A model generated the notes under the pieces. The model searched no databases. It was given only the letters and a program-made list of their open reading frames with translations, and was not told where the DNA came from. A program made the translations under genes and the position numbers. Source: Acidipropionibacterium sp. (GTDB lineage Bacteria; Actinomycetota; Actinomycetes; Propionibacteriales; Propionibacteriaceae). From it: a stretch of DNA of 64,000 nt. Below are positions 40,834 through 50,554 of this stretch, in pieces. How positions within the stretch are numbered: the first letter of the stretch is position 1; each line of letters starts with the position of its first letter. The DNA lies in assembly GCA_022647765.1 (NCBI GenBank), contig JALCLH010000010.1, positions 62,001-126,000 on the forward strand. Direction: 5' to 3'.

Positions 40834-41811
40834 TCAAGATGGGGTGATGTGTGACATATTACTGGTCTCTTCAGGCTGATAGCTCGAATTAACAATGACG
40901 AAACATAACTGTTGCGTTACAGTACGAAAGGGCTTGGGGAGAGTATGTGGACCACTCGTCAGGGACGGCCTGCCAGGGCGAACGGTGGTGACCTCGACCG
41001 CCACCGTCACATCGATCGGCTCTGCCAGATCGGGATGGACGCCATGGTGGGCGCTGGGGCCCATGAGGGCGGCATCGGCCTGCCAGCTCCGGGGCGAGGG
41101 TGCGCTGCTGGCGCACGATGTCGTGGGCGACGGGGGAGAAGGCACCCGACATGGCGCTCACGATCTCGTGATGCTTGTCGGCCTGGATGCCGATCATCCC
41201 CGGTGGCGGCCCGCAGCTCGGCCAGGTGGTCGGGCATCGGACTGGCGACCACCAGCAGTCCCACCGGGGGCGAGCACCCGGGCGAACTCGTCGCGGTTGC
41301 GCGGCGCGAAGACGCACAGCACGGCGTCCACCGCCCCGCTGCGCACCGGCAGACCTTGCCAGGTGTCGGCGACGATCGCCGCCATTCGCGGATGCGCCCT
41401 GGCGGCCCGCCGGATCGCGGCCACCGAGATGTCGGAGGCCAGCCCGTGAGCCCCGTCAACGGCGTCCAGCACCCGCGCCAGATGATGCCCGGTGCCTGCT
41501 CCGGCCTCCAGAATCCGGCAGGAGTCCTCCAGCCGCCGCGACAGCACGGCGTCCACCGGATCGAAGACGCCGGCGTCCAGCACCCGGCTGCGGGAGGCGA
41601 CCATCTGCGGGCTGTCGGCGTTGACGCCGGGAGGAGCCGGGATCATCGTGACGTGGCCCTGGCCGGGCGATGTCCAGGCTGTGCCCGGCGTCGCAGCGCA
41701 GCGTCCCCGCCGACCAGACCCGAGAGGCTCCTCAACGCCGGTCTTCCGTCGGCAGGTGGGGCAGACCAGCCAGTCGACGACCTGGGCCAGACCGTCGGGT
41801 CGCCCGCTCAT
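40834..41811 (-). CDS. rlmA: RlmA-type 23S rRNA guanine-N1 methyltransferase (multiple frameshifts)
   Basis: N-terminal zinc motif VCPTCRRK with, in a shifted frame, CDAGHSLDIAR, then QGHVTMIPAPPG. The SAM site is ILEAGAGTGHHLARVLDA, followed by GLASDISVAAIRRAAR and VLCVFAPRNRDEFARVLAPGG. The C-terminal segments VVASPMPDHLAELR, DKHHEIVSAMSGAFSPV and LMGPSAHHGVHPDLAEPIDVTVAVEV are scattered over all three frames. A compensating pair lies near 41660-41715, and further breaks near 41270, 41210 and 41080. The exact 3' end is uncertain (a stop at 40834 or about 40959). ATG 41811 overlaps the SDR stop by 4 nt. Confidence 0.75.
40850..40902 (-). promoter_or_regulatory. Promoter/operator region upstream of the GH127-opp operon
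   Basis: Contains TGTGACATATTAC (40850-40862) and AACAATGACGAA (40891-40902), both identical to motifs in the hydroxyproline operon promoter at 30529-30568, in the same strand but reversed order. On the minus strand TAATAT could be a -10, with ATGTCACACAT just downstream as an operator. It lies 57-109 nt before the GH127 start at 40793. Confidence 0.5.
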
Positions 41812-42554
41812 GGCACTCTGAGGGCGCCGCCGTCGACGGCGATCAGGCTGCCGGTGAGGTAGGAGGCGGCGTCGGAGAGTGCGAAGGTGGCGACCGTGCC
41901 GAACTCCTCGGGACGTCCCAGCCTGCCCAGCGGGATCGGTCGCTCGGTGGCGGCCCGGGAACCGTGATGGCCGGTGCCGTGGAGCTCGGTGATCCTCGGC
42001 GTGGAGATGGTTCCGGGCATCAGTCCGACGGCGCGCCCGCCGTCCGGTCCGATCTCGTCGGCCAGCTGGGAGATGAGCATTGCCAGGCCGCCGCGCATGG
42101 CATTCGAGGGTGCCATGTCGGGAAGCGGGGAGCGGGCCGAGCTGGACAGCACGAAGGCCAGTCGGGGATCGGGGCGGGCGGCGACCAGCACCCGGGCGAT
42201 GCGCACCGCCGGCAGCAGGACCGACTCCAGGGCGTCCCGGTAGATCTGGTCGCTGGTCCCCACGACGCTGCCCGGCGGCGGTCCGCCGACGCTCACCAGC
42301 GCCCCGTCGATCCCGCCGAAAGTCTCCAGCGCCAGGTCGACGGCGCGCTGCGGGGTGCTCGGATCGGTGAGATCCGCCGTCAGGGCCCGGGCACGATCTC
42401 CGATGAGAGCAACCTGCTCGTCGAGGACGTCTGCACGCCGGGCCACCATGACGACGTTCGCCCCCTCCGCGGCGAGGGCGCGGGCCCCTGCCAGGCCGAG
42501 GCCGGAGCTGGCCCCGGTGACGACGAAGGTGCGGTCGGTCAGTCCCAGATCCAT
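41808..42554 (-). CDS. SDR-family oxidoreductase with atypical active site
   Basis: A 248-aa short-chain dehydrogenase-like protein. The cofactor loop TGASSGLGLAGARALA and the C-terminal PEEFGTVATFALSDAASYLTGSLIAVDGG are classical. The usual YxxxK is replaced by SNAMR (MAPSNAMRGGLAMLISQL), a substitution also found in some SDR groups, so dehydrogenase chemistry may be altered. It overlaps rlmA downstream by 4 nt and touches SURF1 upstream by 1 nt. Confidence 0.8.
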   Translation of the reverse strand: MDLGLTDRTFVVTGASSGLGLAGARALAAEGANVVMVARRADVLDEQVALIGDRARALTADLTDPSTPQRAVDLALETFGGIDGALVSVGGPPPGSVVGTSDQIYRDALESVLLPAVRIARVLVAARPDPRLAFVLSSSARSPLPDMAPSNAMRGGLAMLISQLADEIGPDGGRAVGLMPGTISTPRITELHGTGHHGSRAATERPIPLGRLGRPEEFGTVATFALSDAASYLTGSLIAVDGGALRVP

Positions 42555-43394
42555 CAGTGCCGTCCTTGCTGGTCGTCGGGTGCGATCGGCACCCCGTTGC
42601 GAGTGGCCGGCTTCCCGACCGGGGCGGCTTTGCGGGCGCGTGCCCTGGCGGTGCGGTCGTTCATCTTCTTGCGGTCCTTGATGTCGCCGCGGATGAGGAT
42701 GAACAGCCCGCCGACGGCGATCACGGTGAAGCAGAACCACTGCACGGCATAGGACAGATGCGGGCCCTCGTCCAGCTCCGGCAGCGGCACCGGGGCGATG
42801 CGTCCGCTCTGGGCAGGGGTCGAGGTGGCCAGCTGGATGTAGCCGTTGACATAGGAGACGCCCTGCGTCTGGCCGATCGCATCGGAGTTGATGAGTCGGG
42901 CCCGGCCGTCGACGGGCACCACGGCGGTGTCCTTGCCGTTCTCATTGCCGTGCACGTAACCGACGACGGTGACGGGACCGCCAGGGAGGGGCAGGGATGT
43001 CGCTGATATCGGGGTCGGTGCCGTCGTCCTTGCGAGGGATGAAACCGCGGTTGATCAGGACGGTGCGGCCGTCCTCGGCCCGCAGCGGCGTGACGATCTC
43101 GCTGCCCTGCTGGTCCCCGGCCTTGCGGTAGCGGATCTGCAGCTGCTTGGAGGCCTGATAGTGCCCGGTGACCGTCACTCGGGCCCACTGGTCGTCGCCG
43201 GCGACGACTTTGCCTTTGGTGAAGACCTGGGTCCAGGGAACCACGGGCTCGCTCTCGTGGCTGCGGATGATCGCGTTCGCCTCGCGTCTTCCCGAGAGGC
43301 GGTGCAGCTGCCACTCACCGAGGCGCACCATCACCCCGGCCAGGATCGCGACGAACAGCGCCATCCCGATCCATCGCAGCCAGAGCCTCTTCAC
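42554..43394 (-). CDS. SURF1-family cytochrome oxidase assembly protein (one frameshift)
   Basis: About 279 aa with an N-terminal and a C-terminal membrane helix around an extracytoplasmic domain. It shows GEWQLHRLSGRREAN, VTVTGHYQASKQLQIRYR and VLINRGFIPRKDDGT before the break at about 42981-42993. After the break come GGPVTVVGYVHG, then LSYAVQWFCFTVIAVGGLFILI. SURF1 assists maturation of heme-copper oxidase, in keeping with ctaA/ctaB in this window. Its stop overlaps the SDR start by 1 nt. Confidence 0.87.
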
Positions 43395-43699
43395 GAGGCC
43401 GAGCCTAGATGATGGCGTTCAATCGGGCAGGAGCCGGAAGCGATCGGTGAGGTGGGGATGGACGAGCCGACCCGGGCGTCCCTGGCTGTTCTCACAGATA
43501 ACATACGGTTGAAACACATATTAGACATGGTTTTCTCACAGGAAAAACTCTGTCTCCCAGAACTGTCGGTGCCTTCTGCTAGGGTTGGCAGGTTGTCTGA
43601 AATGTCGAGATATTTTGTCATGTTTACTGGCATGGATTCGCTGGAAAATAGTGGTGTTCGTCCCTTGCATCCAGTGCCCACATCACGTAGTCTTTTCCC
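43395..43699. other. AT-rich intergenic region upstream of the HNH gene
   Basis: This 305-nt gap has clearly lower GC than its surroundings from about 43490 to 43690 (for example AACATACGG, CACATATTAGAC, GATATTTTGTCATG). It must hold the divergent SURF1 and HNH promoters. I could not place a convincing -35/-10 pair and see no RNA gene. Confidence 0.5.
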
Positions 43700-45235
43700 A
43701 TGGACGCCGTATCGGGATTCCGGACACGACTCCAGGCCATCAGAGAACAGCTCGACGGCCTGGACTACACAGTCCTGCCCCGCATGTCGGATGCGGAAAT
43801 GATCGCCACCATGACCGAGATACGCGCGATCTCTGACCGCATGGTTGCCGGGGCCGCCGTGATCACCGATGCGGTGGACAGGGCGAACGCGACCGACCAC
43901 ACCACCGGGACGCCGCTGTCGGATTTCCTGGCCATGAAAGAAGGCCGCACCTCCAGCCGGGGGCTCGGGGAAGTGAAGCGCGCGTCGAAGATCGCTCACC
44001 ATCCGGGTGTGCGCGATGCCGCCCTCGCCGGTGACGTGTCCCCGGATCATGCGGCAGTCATCGGCGAGGAGATCCGCAGACTCCCCCGGGGCCAGATGAG
44101 CGGCGATCAGGTCGACCGGGCCGCCGGACTCTTCCTCGACCGGGCCGCCACCACGCCGCCCGAGCGCCTCCGCAAAGCCACACCGCAGATCCTCGAGGAG
44201 GTCGCACCGGAGGCGGTGCCCTCACCCGGTGATGAGACGGCCAGGATCGCCGCGCAACGCCGCCGGGCCATCAAGAACCGGCGGCTGGCCTGGGGCTCTG
44301 ATGGCGAGGGGTCGACCTGGTTCTCCGGGCAACTGCCCGACCTGGAAGCCCACCAACTCATCGGCACTCTGCAGGCCTTCGGCGAGAAGGGCCGGCGTGC
44401 CGAACGCGACGAGGCCCAAGCGTTGAGAACCCAGCGCGCCGAAGGGGCGATCAATGCCTCCGAGTACCTGGCCGCGCGTGTCGAGTTGGAGCATCGGGAG
44501 GCCCGGACCACCGGGCAGAGGATGGCCGACGCCCTGGTCGACATGGTGACCGAGATGGCCAGCCTCGACAAGATCCCTAGCGCGGGAGGTCAGACGCCCC
44601 GGCTCGTCGTCACCCTCAACTACGACCAGCTTCACGATGCCCTCGAGGGGGAGATCGCCGCCGGCATGGTCCACGGTGCCACCGGTGAGATCCCGGTGGA
44701 TGCGGGGTCCCTGCGCAGGATGTGCTGCGAGGCCGGAATTCTCCCGGTGGTGCTGGGTGGTGAATCCCAGGTGCTCGATGAGGGCCAGGAACACCGCCTG
44801 GTGACCGGAGTGATCCGTCGGGCCCTGGAATTGCGGGACGGTGGTTGCATCTTCCCTGGCTGCACGGTTCCGGCGGATTTGTGCCAGGCGCATCACATCA
44901 TTCCCTGGTGGGATGAAGGCCCGACCTCCCTGGAAAATCTTGTCTTGGTCTGCAGGCACCATCACGCTTTGGTGGAACCCGACAGGTATCATTCGAGAGA
45001 TCAGTGGAGGATCGTTGTCGACCCCGACACGAGAATACCCCGGATGCTGCCACCGGAACGGTTGAAGAACCACCTTCCACAATCTGTGGCCGACTCGGTC
45101 GCCGGCGGAACGGGGTCCGCGACCGTGGGGGAGGAACCTGCCCCAACCGGGGCCCCGAGTTCTGGGGAGAACTCCGCCCCGACCGTGGACTCAAATCCGG
45201 GGGAGGATTCTGCCCAGACTGCCCTGGTGGCGTGA
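43700..45235 (+). CDS. DUF222 / HNH endonuclease domain protein
   Basis: A 511-aa protein. The DUF222 helical domain covers about residues 20-340 (DTTGTPLSDFLA-like opening; TPRLVVTLNYDQLHDAL). A C-terminal HNH domain follows: CIFPGCTVPADLCQAHHIIPWWDEGPTSLENLVLVC in parts, ending CRHHHALVE, with two CxxC-type zinc pairs. Such proteins occur in many copies in actinobacteria (13E12 repeat family of mycobacteria) and are often linked to mobility. Activity is unproven. The Ser/Pro/Glu-rich tail (PSSGENSAPTVDSNPGEDSAQTALVA in parts) is duplicated in part downstream. Confidence 0.85.
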   Translation: MDAVSGFRTRLQAIREQLDGLDYTVLPRMSDAEMIATMTEIRAISDRMVAGAAVITDAVDRANATDHTTGTPLSDFLAMKEGRTSSRGLGEVKRASKIAHHPGVRDAALAGDVSPDHAAVIGEEIRRLPRGQMSGDQVDRAAGLFLDRAATTPPERLRKATPQILEEVAPEAVPSPGDETARIAAQRRRAIKNRRLAWGSDGEGSTWFSGQLPDLEAHQLIGTLQAFGEKGRRAERDEAQALRTQRAEGAINASEYLAARVELEHREARTTGQRMADALVDMVTEMASLDKIPSAGGQTPRLVVTLNYDQLHDALEGEIAAGMVHGATGEIPVDAGSLRRMCCEAGILPVVLGGESQVLDEGQEHRLVTGVIRRALELRDGGCIFPGCTVPADLCQAHHIIPWWDEGPTSLENLVLVCRHHHALVEPDRYHSRDQWRIVVDPDTRIPRMLPPERLKNHLPQSVADSVAGGTGSATVGEEPAPTGAPSSGENSAPTVDSNPGEDSAQTALVA

Positions 45236-45371
45236 GCCGTTGCTGCGAAAGGACGAGGAAGGGCTCCGCCCAGACCGCAGACCCAACCACCGAGGAGGGG
45301 GACACCTGCGCAGGCAGCGGGGAATCACAGGGGATGCACACTATCCAGGCTGTCCTGGTGGCGTGAGCGGT
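45219..45371 (+). repeat. Direct repeat of the HNH gene 3' end
   Basis: The sequence CCTGGTGGCGTGAGC, which holds the stop of the HNH gene, recurs about 131 nt downstream (22-nt blocks at 45219-45240 and 45350-45371, three mismatches). Copies of a CTGCCCAG-containing block occur alongside. In another frame the second copy also ends in AVLVA before a stop, suggesting tandem duplication of the 3' end. Confidence 0.6.
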
Positions 45372-45511
45372 GGCGGGGGAGGGCTCTGCCCAGTTCCGTC
45401 CAGGCTGTCACGGACAACGGAGTGAATTCCGACTGAGCAGCCCGGGAAGGTGCTAGAGAGGGCTGAGTCCAGACCCTTCGGACTGTGACTAGATCCCTCC
45501 GACTGAATCGT

Positions 45512-45994
45512 CTAGTCGGTGCGGTCCCCAGGAGACCGGCTGCCGGGATCCCGGGGACCGGAATCCTCATCGTCCTCGGCCACCTGTCCCGGAATGGTGA
45601 GGGCCGAACCGATCTCGCGCGTCGGGCCGGGACCCTGCGAGTCGACGGTTGTGGTGCGCCGGTCGTCCAGGTTGCCCAGCACAACCGCGACGGCCGGCAG
45701 GAAGGCCGCTCCTGGAATGAAGAGCCATCGCCACGGGCTCGGCGTCACCACCAGCCCGATGAAGCAGGCGGTCCGGATCGCCATCGAGATGAGGTAGCGA
45801 CGCTGGCGCGCCTCCAGATCCTCGGAGCTCGAGGGCCTGGCCCCTGGTGATGAGATGCCCACCACGCCGGCGAGCACTGCCATGCCGGTGGACACTGCCA
45901 TGCCTGCGAGCACTGCCATGCCGGTGGACGCTGCTTTGTCGAGGGGCACTGTGTCGGCGCGACCGCGTCCGTCCGCCGGTGCGACCGGGGTCAC
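45512..45994 (-). CDS. DUF3099 membrane protein
   Basis: A 160-aa protein. DUF3099 core: [21 protein letters not shown] and [21 protein letters not shown], two membrane helices at about residues 67-86 and 90-108. The C-terminus is acidic. The N-terminal 45 residues include a duplicated GMAV(L/S)-type stretch encoded by a 36-nt direct repeat. The start could lie further downstream. Function unknown. Confidence 0.7.
   Translation of the reverse strand: MTPVAPADGRGRADTVPLDKAASTGMAVLAGMAVSTGMAVLAGVVGISSPGARPSSSEDLEARQRRYLISMAIRTACFIGLVVTPSPWRWLFIPGAAFLPAVAVVLGNLDDRRTTTVDSQGPGPTREIGSALTIPGQVAEDDEDSGPRDPGSRSPGDRTD
45870..45929 (-). repeat. 36-nt period direct repeat in the DUF3099 gene
   Basis: A 24-nt block (core AGCACTGCCATGCCGGTGG) is found at 45870-45893 and 45906-45929. 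It encodes a 12-residue repeat ([12 protein letters not shown]-like) at the protein N-terminus. Confidence 0.7.
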
Positions 45995-46044
45995 CGCGAT
46001 CCGGCGTGTTCGACGGCACTGAGGAAGACACCCTGCCAGGGTAG

Positions 46045-46896
<852 letters not shown>

Positions 46897-47058
46897 TCCA
46901 TCGGCGGGGGAGACGACTCCCCCTGCACCCCCTCGTTTCGCCGGTCTCAGCGTGCGCGCCTAGTCTGCGATGGCCACTTGCTTGCAGGACGACCCCTCCG
47001 CGGGCGCGGGCCATTCGACTCTCCACTTCTTCCTCTAGCTTCTACTGAAAGGACCCTC

Positions 47059-47832
47059 ATGGGACTTCTCGACGGAAAGACCATCCTGGTCACCGGTGTC
47101 ACGATGCACACCTCGATCGCCTTCAAGGTGGCGCAGATCGCCCAGGACGAAGGCGCCCGCGTCATCGTCTCCAACATCCCCCGGGCCATCCGCGTCACCA
47201 ACCGCGCGGTCCGCAAGCTCGATCCGGTGCCCGAGGTGATCGAGCTCGACGCCACCGACGACGAGCAGCTGGCGGCCCTGCCCGAGACCCTGCGCGGGCT
47301 CGGCGTCGAACAGCTGGACGGCGTCGTGCACGCCATCGCCTTCGCCAACCCGAAGACGGCCCTCGGCGGGGAGTTCCTCAACACCGAATGGTCCGACGTC
47401 GACGTCGCCCTGCACACCTCGACCTACTCCTACGTGTCCCTGGCCAAGGCCGTCAAGCCGCTCTTCGGGGCCACCGCCTCGGTGGTCGGGCTCACTTTCG
47501 ACGCCACCGTCTCCTGGCCCTTCTACGACTGGATGGGAGTGGCCAAGTCCGGGCTGGAGTCGGCCAACCGCTACCTGGCCCGCTACCTCGGCAAGGACGG
47601 GATCCGCTGCAATCTGATCTCGGCCGGACCCCTGGACACCATGGCCAAGACCGCCATCCCCGGCGCCGACGCCTTCAACGACCTGTGGGGCGACCGGGCC
47701 CCGCTGGGATGGGACACCAAGGACGCCACCGCGGCCGCCAAGGGCATCGTCGCGCTGCTGTCCGACTGGTTCCCGGCGACCACCGGCGAGATGATCCACG
47801 TCGACGGAGGGCTGCACTCCACCGGCGCCTGA
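47059..47832 (+). CDS. fabI: Enoyl-ACP reductase, InhA/FabI type
   Basis: A 257-aa divergent SDR that reduces trans-2-enoyl-ACP with NADH, completing each elongation cycle. The NAD loop is VTGVTMHTSIAFKVAQ. The active site is Y-x6-K in FYDWMGVAKSGLES, as in InhA (YNWMTVAK). The conserved C-terminal part is AGPLDTMAKTAIPG. ATG 47059 has GAAAGGA upstream; an upstream in-frame ATG at 46978 lacks similarity. Confidence 0.93.
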   Translation: MGLLDGKTILVTGVTMHTSIAFKVAQIAQDEGARVIVSNIPRAIRVTNRAVRKLDPVPEVIELDATDDEQLAALPETLRGLGVEQLDGVVHAIAFANPKTALGGEFLNTEWSDVDVALHTSTYSYVSLAKAVKPLFGATASVVGLTFDATVSWPFYDWMGVAKSGLESANRYLARYLGKDGIRCNLISAGPLDTMAKTAIPGADAFNDLWGDRAPLGWDTKDATAAAKGIVALLSDWFPATTGEMIHVDGGLHSTGA

Positions 47833-47914
47833 TCCGGTCGCCCGGTCTCATCGCCTGCCCCAGCAGTGCCCCGAACGGCGTCCCCGGATGATCCCCCCGG
47901 GGTATCGTTATGCC

Positions 47915-48622
47915 ATGTCCGAGGAACTGCTGGGGACCTACCAGGGCGCTCCCCGAAGGCTCGGGAGAACGGTGCATCGAGGCCCGCTCCCGGACTTCTC
48001 CGCGCGCCTGCTCAAGGAACTGCGGCGGCAGGGCTGGCGCCATGCGCCGGCGGTGATCGCCCGCAACGACGACGGCGCGATCCTCAGCTACATCGACGGG
48101 ATGGCCGCGACCACCAGGATGCTGCGCAACTCGGCTGCCGAGGACGACTGCCTGTCCGGCGTCGCCAGGCTGGTGCGGGAGTTCCACGACCTCACCGCCG
48201 GCAGCGAGCTGGCCGGGGACCGGGAAGTGGTCTGCCACAACGCCCTGGAACCGGTCAACACCATCTACCGCAGGATCGGCGTCACCCTGGCGCCGGTGGC
48301 CCTGGTCGACTGGGGACTGGCCGCGCCAGGGGATCGGATCGACGACGTCGCCCTGATCTGCTGGCGGTTCACCGGGCTGGGGCGCTCGGCCGGCGCCGAG
48401 ATGGTGAGACGCCGGATCGGGGTCGTGCTGGAGGCCTACGGCCGGCATGGCACCCGGCAGGAGGTGGTCCAGGCGATTCTGAGCAGCCAGGACCGGGCCC
48501 TTTCGGTGATCGGGGCCAGAGCCGGCGCCGGGGAGGACAAGTTCAAGGGGCTGCGCGACGCTGGCGCGCTGGAGTCCATCCGGCGGGACCGCAGCTGGAC
48601 CGAGCAGAACCTCGTGGAATGA
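47915..48622 (+). CDS. APH-fold phosphotransferase-like protein with a degenerate catalytic loop
   Basis: A 235-aa protein of the aminoglycoside/choline kinase-like fold. The metal-binding VDWGLAAPGDRIDDVALICWRF stretch (in parts) matches the C-lobe. The catalytic loop reads HNALEPVN, where active relatives have HxDxxxxN, so the catalytic Asp is replaced by Ala (GCC for GAC). The N-lobe seems short, with YQGAPRRLGRTVHR at the start. It may be a pseudokinase or bind a ligand only. ATG 47915 chosen. Confidence 0.65.
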   Translation: MSEELLGTYQGAPRRLGRTVHRGPLPDFSARLLKELRRQGWRHAPAVIARNDDGAILSYIDGMAATTRMLRNSAAEDDCLSGVARLVREFHDLTAGSELAGDREVVCHNALEPVNTIYRRIGVTLAPVALVDWGLAAPGDRIDDVALICWRFTGLGRSAGAEMVRRRIGVVLEAYGRHGTRQEVVQAILSSQDRALSVIGARAGAGEDKFKGLRDAGALESIRRDRSWTEQNLVE

Positions 48623-48682
48623 GTCGGCAGGCCAGACTGAGTCAGCAGGCCAGACTGGGTCGCAGCGAGGCGGGGCCCGGGC

Positions 48683-49552
48683 TCAATCCAGCCCCGACGT
48701 CGCCATCCCCTGCACCAGGTACCGCTGCAGGAACAGGAAGACGATGACCACCGGAGCGATCGCGATGAGCGCCCCGGCGAACAGCTGGGCGTAGTCGATG
48801 CCCTGACTGGTCATGAACCGGCTGAGCGTCAGCTGGATGGTCATGGTGTTATCCCTGGCCACCAGCAAAGGCCACAGGAAGGCGTTCCAGGCCCCGATGA
48901 AGGTGATCGTCGACACCGCCGCGACGATCCCCATCGAGTTGGGCAGCACCACCCGCCACATCACCGTCCACGGATTCGCCCCGTCCAGCTCGGCGGCCTC
49001 CTCGAGTTCCTTGGGGAAGCCGAGCAGCGATTGCCGGAACAGATAGGTGGCGAAGGCCGAGAACATCACCGGGATGATGAGTCCGCGGTAGGAATCGATC
49101 CAGCCGAACTCACTGGTCATGATGAAGCTCGGCACGAAGGTCACCGCGGCGGGCACCATCAGAGTCAGCACGGTGAGTTTGAGAATCACACCGGTGGCCT
49201 TGTTCGGGAACCGGGCCAGCCCGTAACCGGCCATGAAACTCACCGCCACGGTGAGCACCGTCTGGCCGATCGACTGCACTGCGGAGTGCATCATCGCGGT
49301 GGCCAGATCGAGATCGGAGTCCGAGAAGAGATCTGTGATGACCGAGAAATGCAGATTGTCCGGAATCCATCTCCAGTCCGGTGAGACGAAGGTTTCCTCG
49401 GAGGTGAAGGCATTGCGGAAGATCACATAGAAGGGCAGCAGGAACAGCACCGCCAGAAGGGACAGAACGACGATCTTCACGACGTGTCCCACACGACCCG
49501 AGCGGCCGCGCACCATCCGGCCCGCCGAGGTCGACGAGGTTGCGGAACTCAT
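48683..49552 (-). CDS. Sugar ABC importer, permease (CUT1, MalG-like)
   Basis: A 289-aa membrane protein with six predicted helices. The MalG-type opening FYVIFRNAFTSEETF and the coupling motif EELEEAAELDGANPWTVMWRVVLP (in parts) are clear. ATG 49552 overlaps the partner permease stop by 4 nt. No ATPase gene is nearby, so a shared MsmK-like ATPase is likely, as for other CUT1 systems. Confidence 0.9.
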   Translation of the reverse strand: MSSATSSTSAGRMVRGRSGRVGHVVKIVVLSLLAVLFLLPFYVIFRNAFTSEETFVSPDWRWIPDNLHFSVITDLFSDSDLDLATAMMHSAVQSIGQTVLTVAVSFMAGYGLARFPNKATGVILKLTVLTLMVPAAVTFVPSFIMTSEFGWIDSYRGLIIPVMFSAFATYLFRQSLLGFPKELEEAAELDGANPWTVMWRVVLPNSMGIVAAVSTITFIGAWNAFLWPLLVARDNTMTIQLTLSRFMTSQGIDYAQLFAGALIAIAPVVIVFLFLQRYLVQGMATSGLD

Positions 49553-50554
49553 TGCTGCCTCCTGTCGGGGCGGGTGACCCACCAGTTCTGGGCCAGCCCG
49601 AAGACCACGATGATGGCGGTGAGAATCATGGTGCCCGCGCCGCCCAGCCCCAGGTCCTGCTGGGAGCCGCCGAGGCTGATGAGGTACAGATGCACCAGCG
49701 GCGGCCGCGCGTAGGGCGGATAGGCACCGGCTGTCGACAGCATGTTGTAGAACTCGTCGAAGGCCTGGAAGGCCCCGATGAGCAGCAGCATCAGCACCGC
49801 CGCGGAGGTGGCGCGCAGCTGCGGCAGGGTGATGTAGCGCAGCCGCCGCCAACCGGAGGCGCCGTCGATCGCCGCCGCCTCGTAGGTGTCGGTGGGGATC
49901 TGGTTGAGCCCGGCAATGAGCAGGATCATGTAATAGCCCACCTGCAGCCACAAGCGAAGGCTCACCAGCGCCACCCAGTACCAGGAGTTCGACCCGCCGA
50001 GCCAGTCGACCGGCTCGAATCCGAGACTGCTCAGCACCGAGTTCATCAGGCCGAATCTGGCCCCGTTGAAGAAGGACAGCCGCCAGATCATCGCGGCCAC
50101 CACATAGGAGCAGGCGGTGGGAATGAAGAACACCGATCGGAAGAATGCCCTCAACCGCCCGACATTGTCCAAGGCCAGAGCAAGGGCCAGCGAGCAGACA
50201 TAGGTCAACGGCACGATGAAGACCGCGAAGACGATGAAGGTCAGCATCGAGTTGAGGAACAGAGAATCGGTCAGCAGGTATTTGTAATTGGCCAGTCCGA
50301 CGAATTGCGTCGGCCGGATGGTCGCCCGGGCGTCGAAGAAGGAGAGGTAGGCACTCCAGACGATCGGGACGTAGACGAACACCAGCAGCCCCACCAGGAA
50401 GGGCGTGACGAACAGCGCGAACCACAGGTTGCGCCCCTGGCGGCCGCGGAATCCGGTCCCACAGCGAGCGCTGCCGGCCCGGATCCGCGACCGCCTGCCC
50501 CGCAGCCGGTTCTGTAGCCGGTTCTGCGGCCGGGACTGCTGGTGGCGTCGTCAC
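49549..50554 (-). CDS. Sugar ABC importer, permease (CUT1, MalF-like; one frameshift)
   Basis: About 335 aa. An Ala/Pro-rich cytoplasmic N-terminus begins at GTG 50554. After a break at about 50441-50450 comes the membrane domain (NLWFALFVTPFLVGLLVFVYVPI in parts, YLSFFDARATIRPTQFVGLANYKYLL). The coupling motif is YEAAAIDGASGWRRLRYITLP. The start overlaps the binding-protein stop (GTGA), and the stop overlaps the MalG-like start. Confidence 0.87.

Noticed and set aside
40895-41449. Plus-strand open frame starting in the shared 12-mer motif
   Set aside because: It is antisense to the rlmA-like gene, has no recognisable domain and has shadow-type composition.
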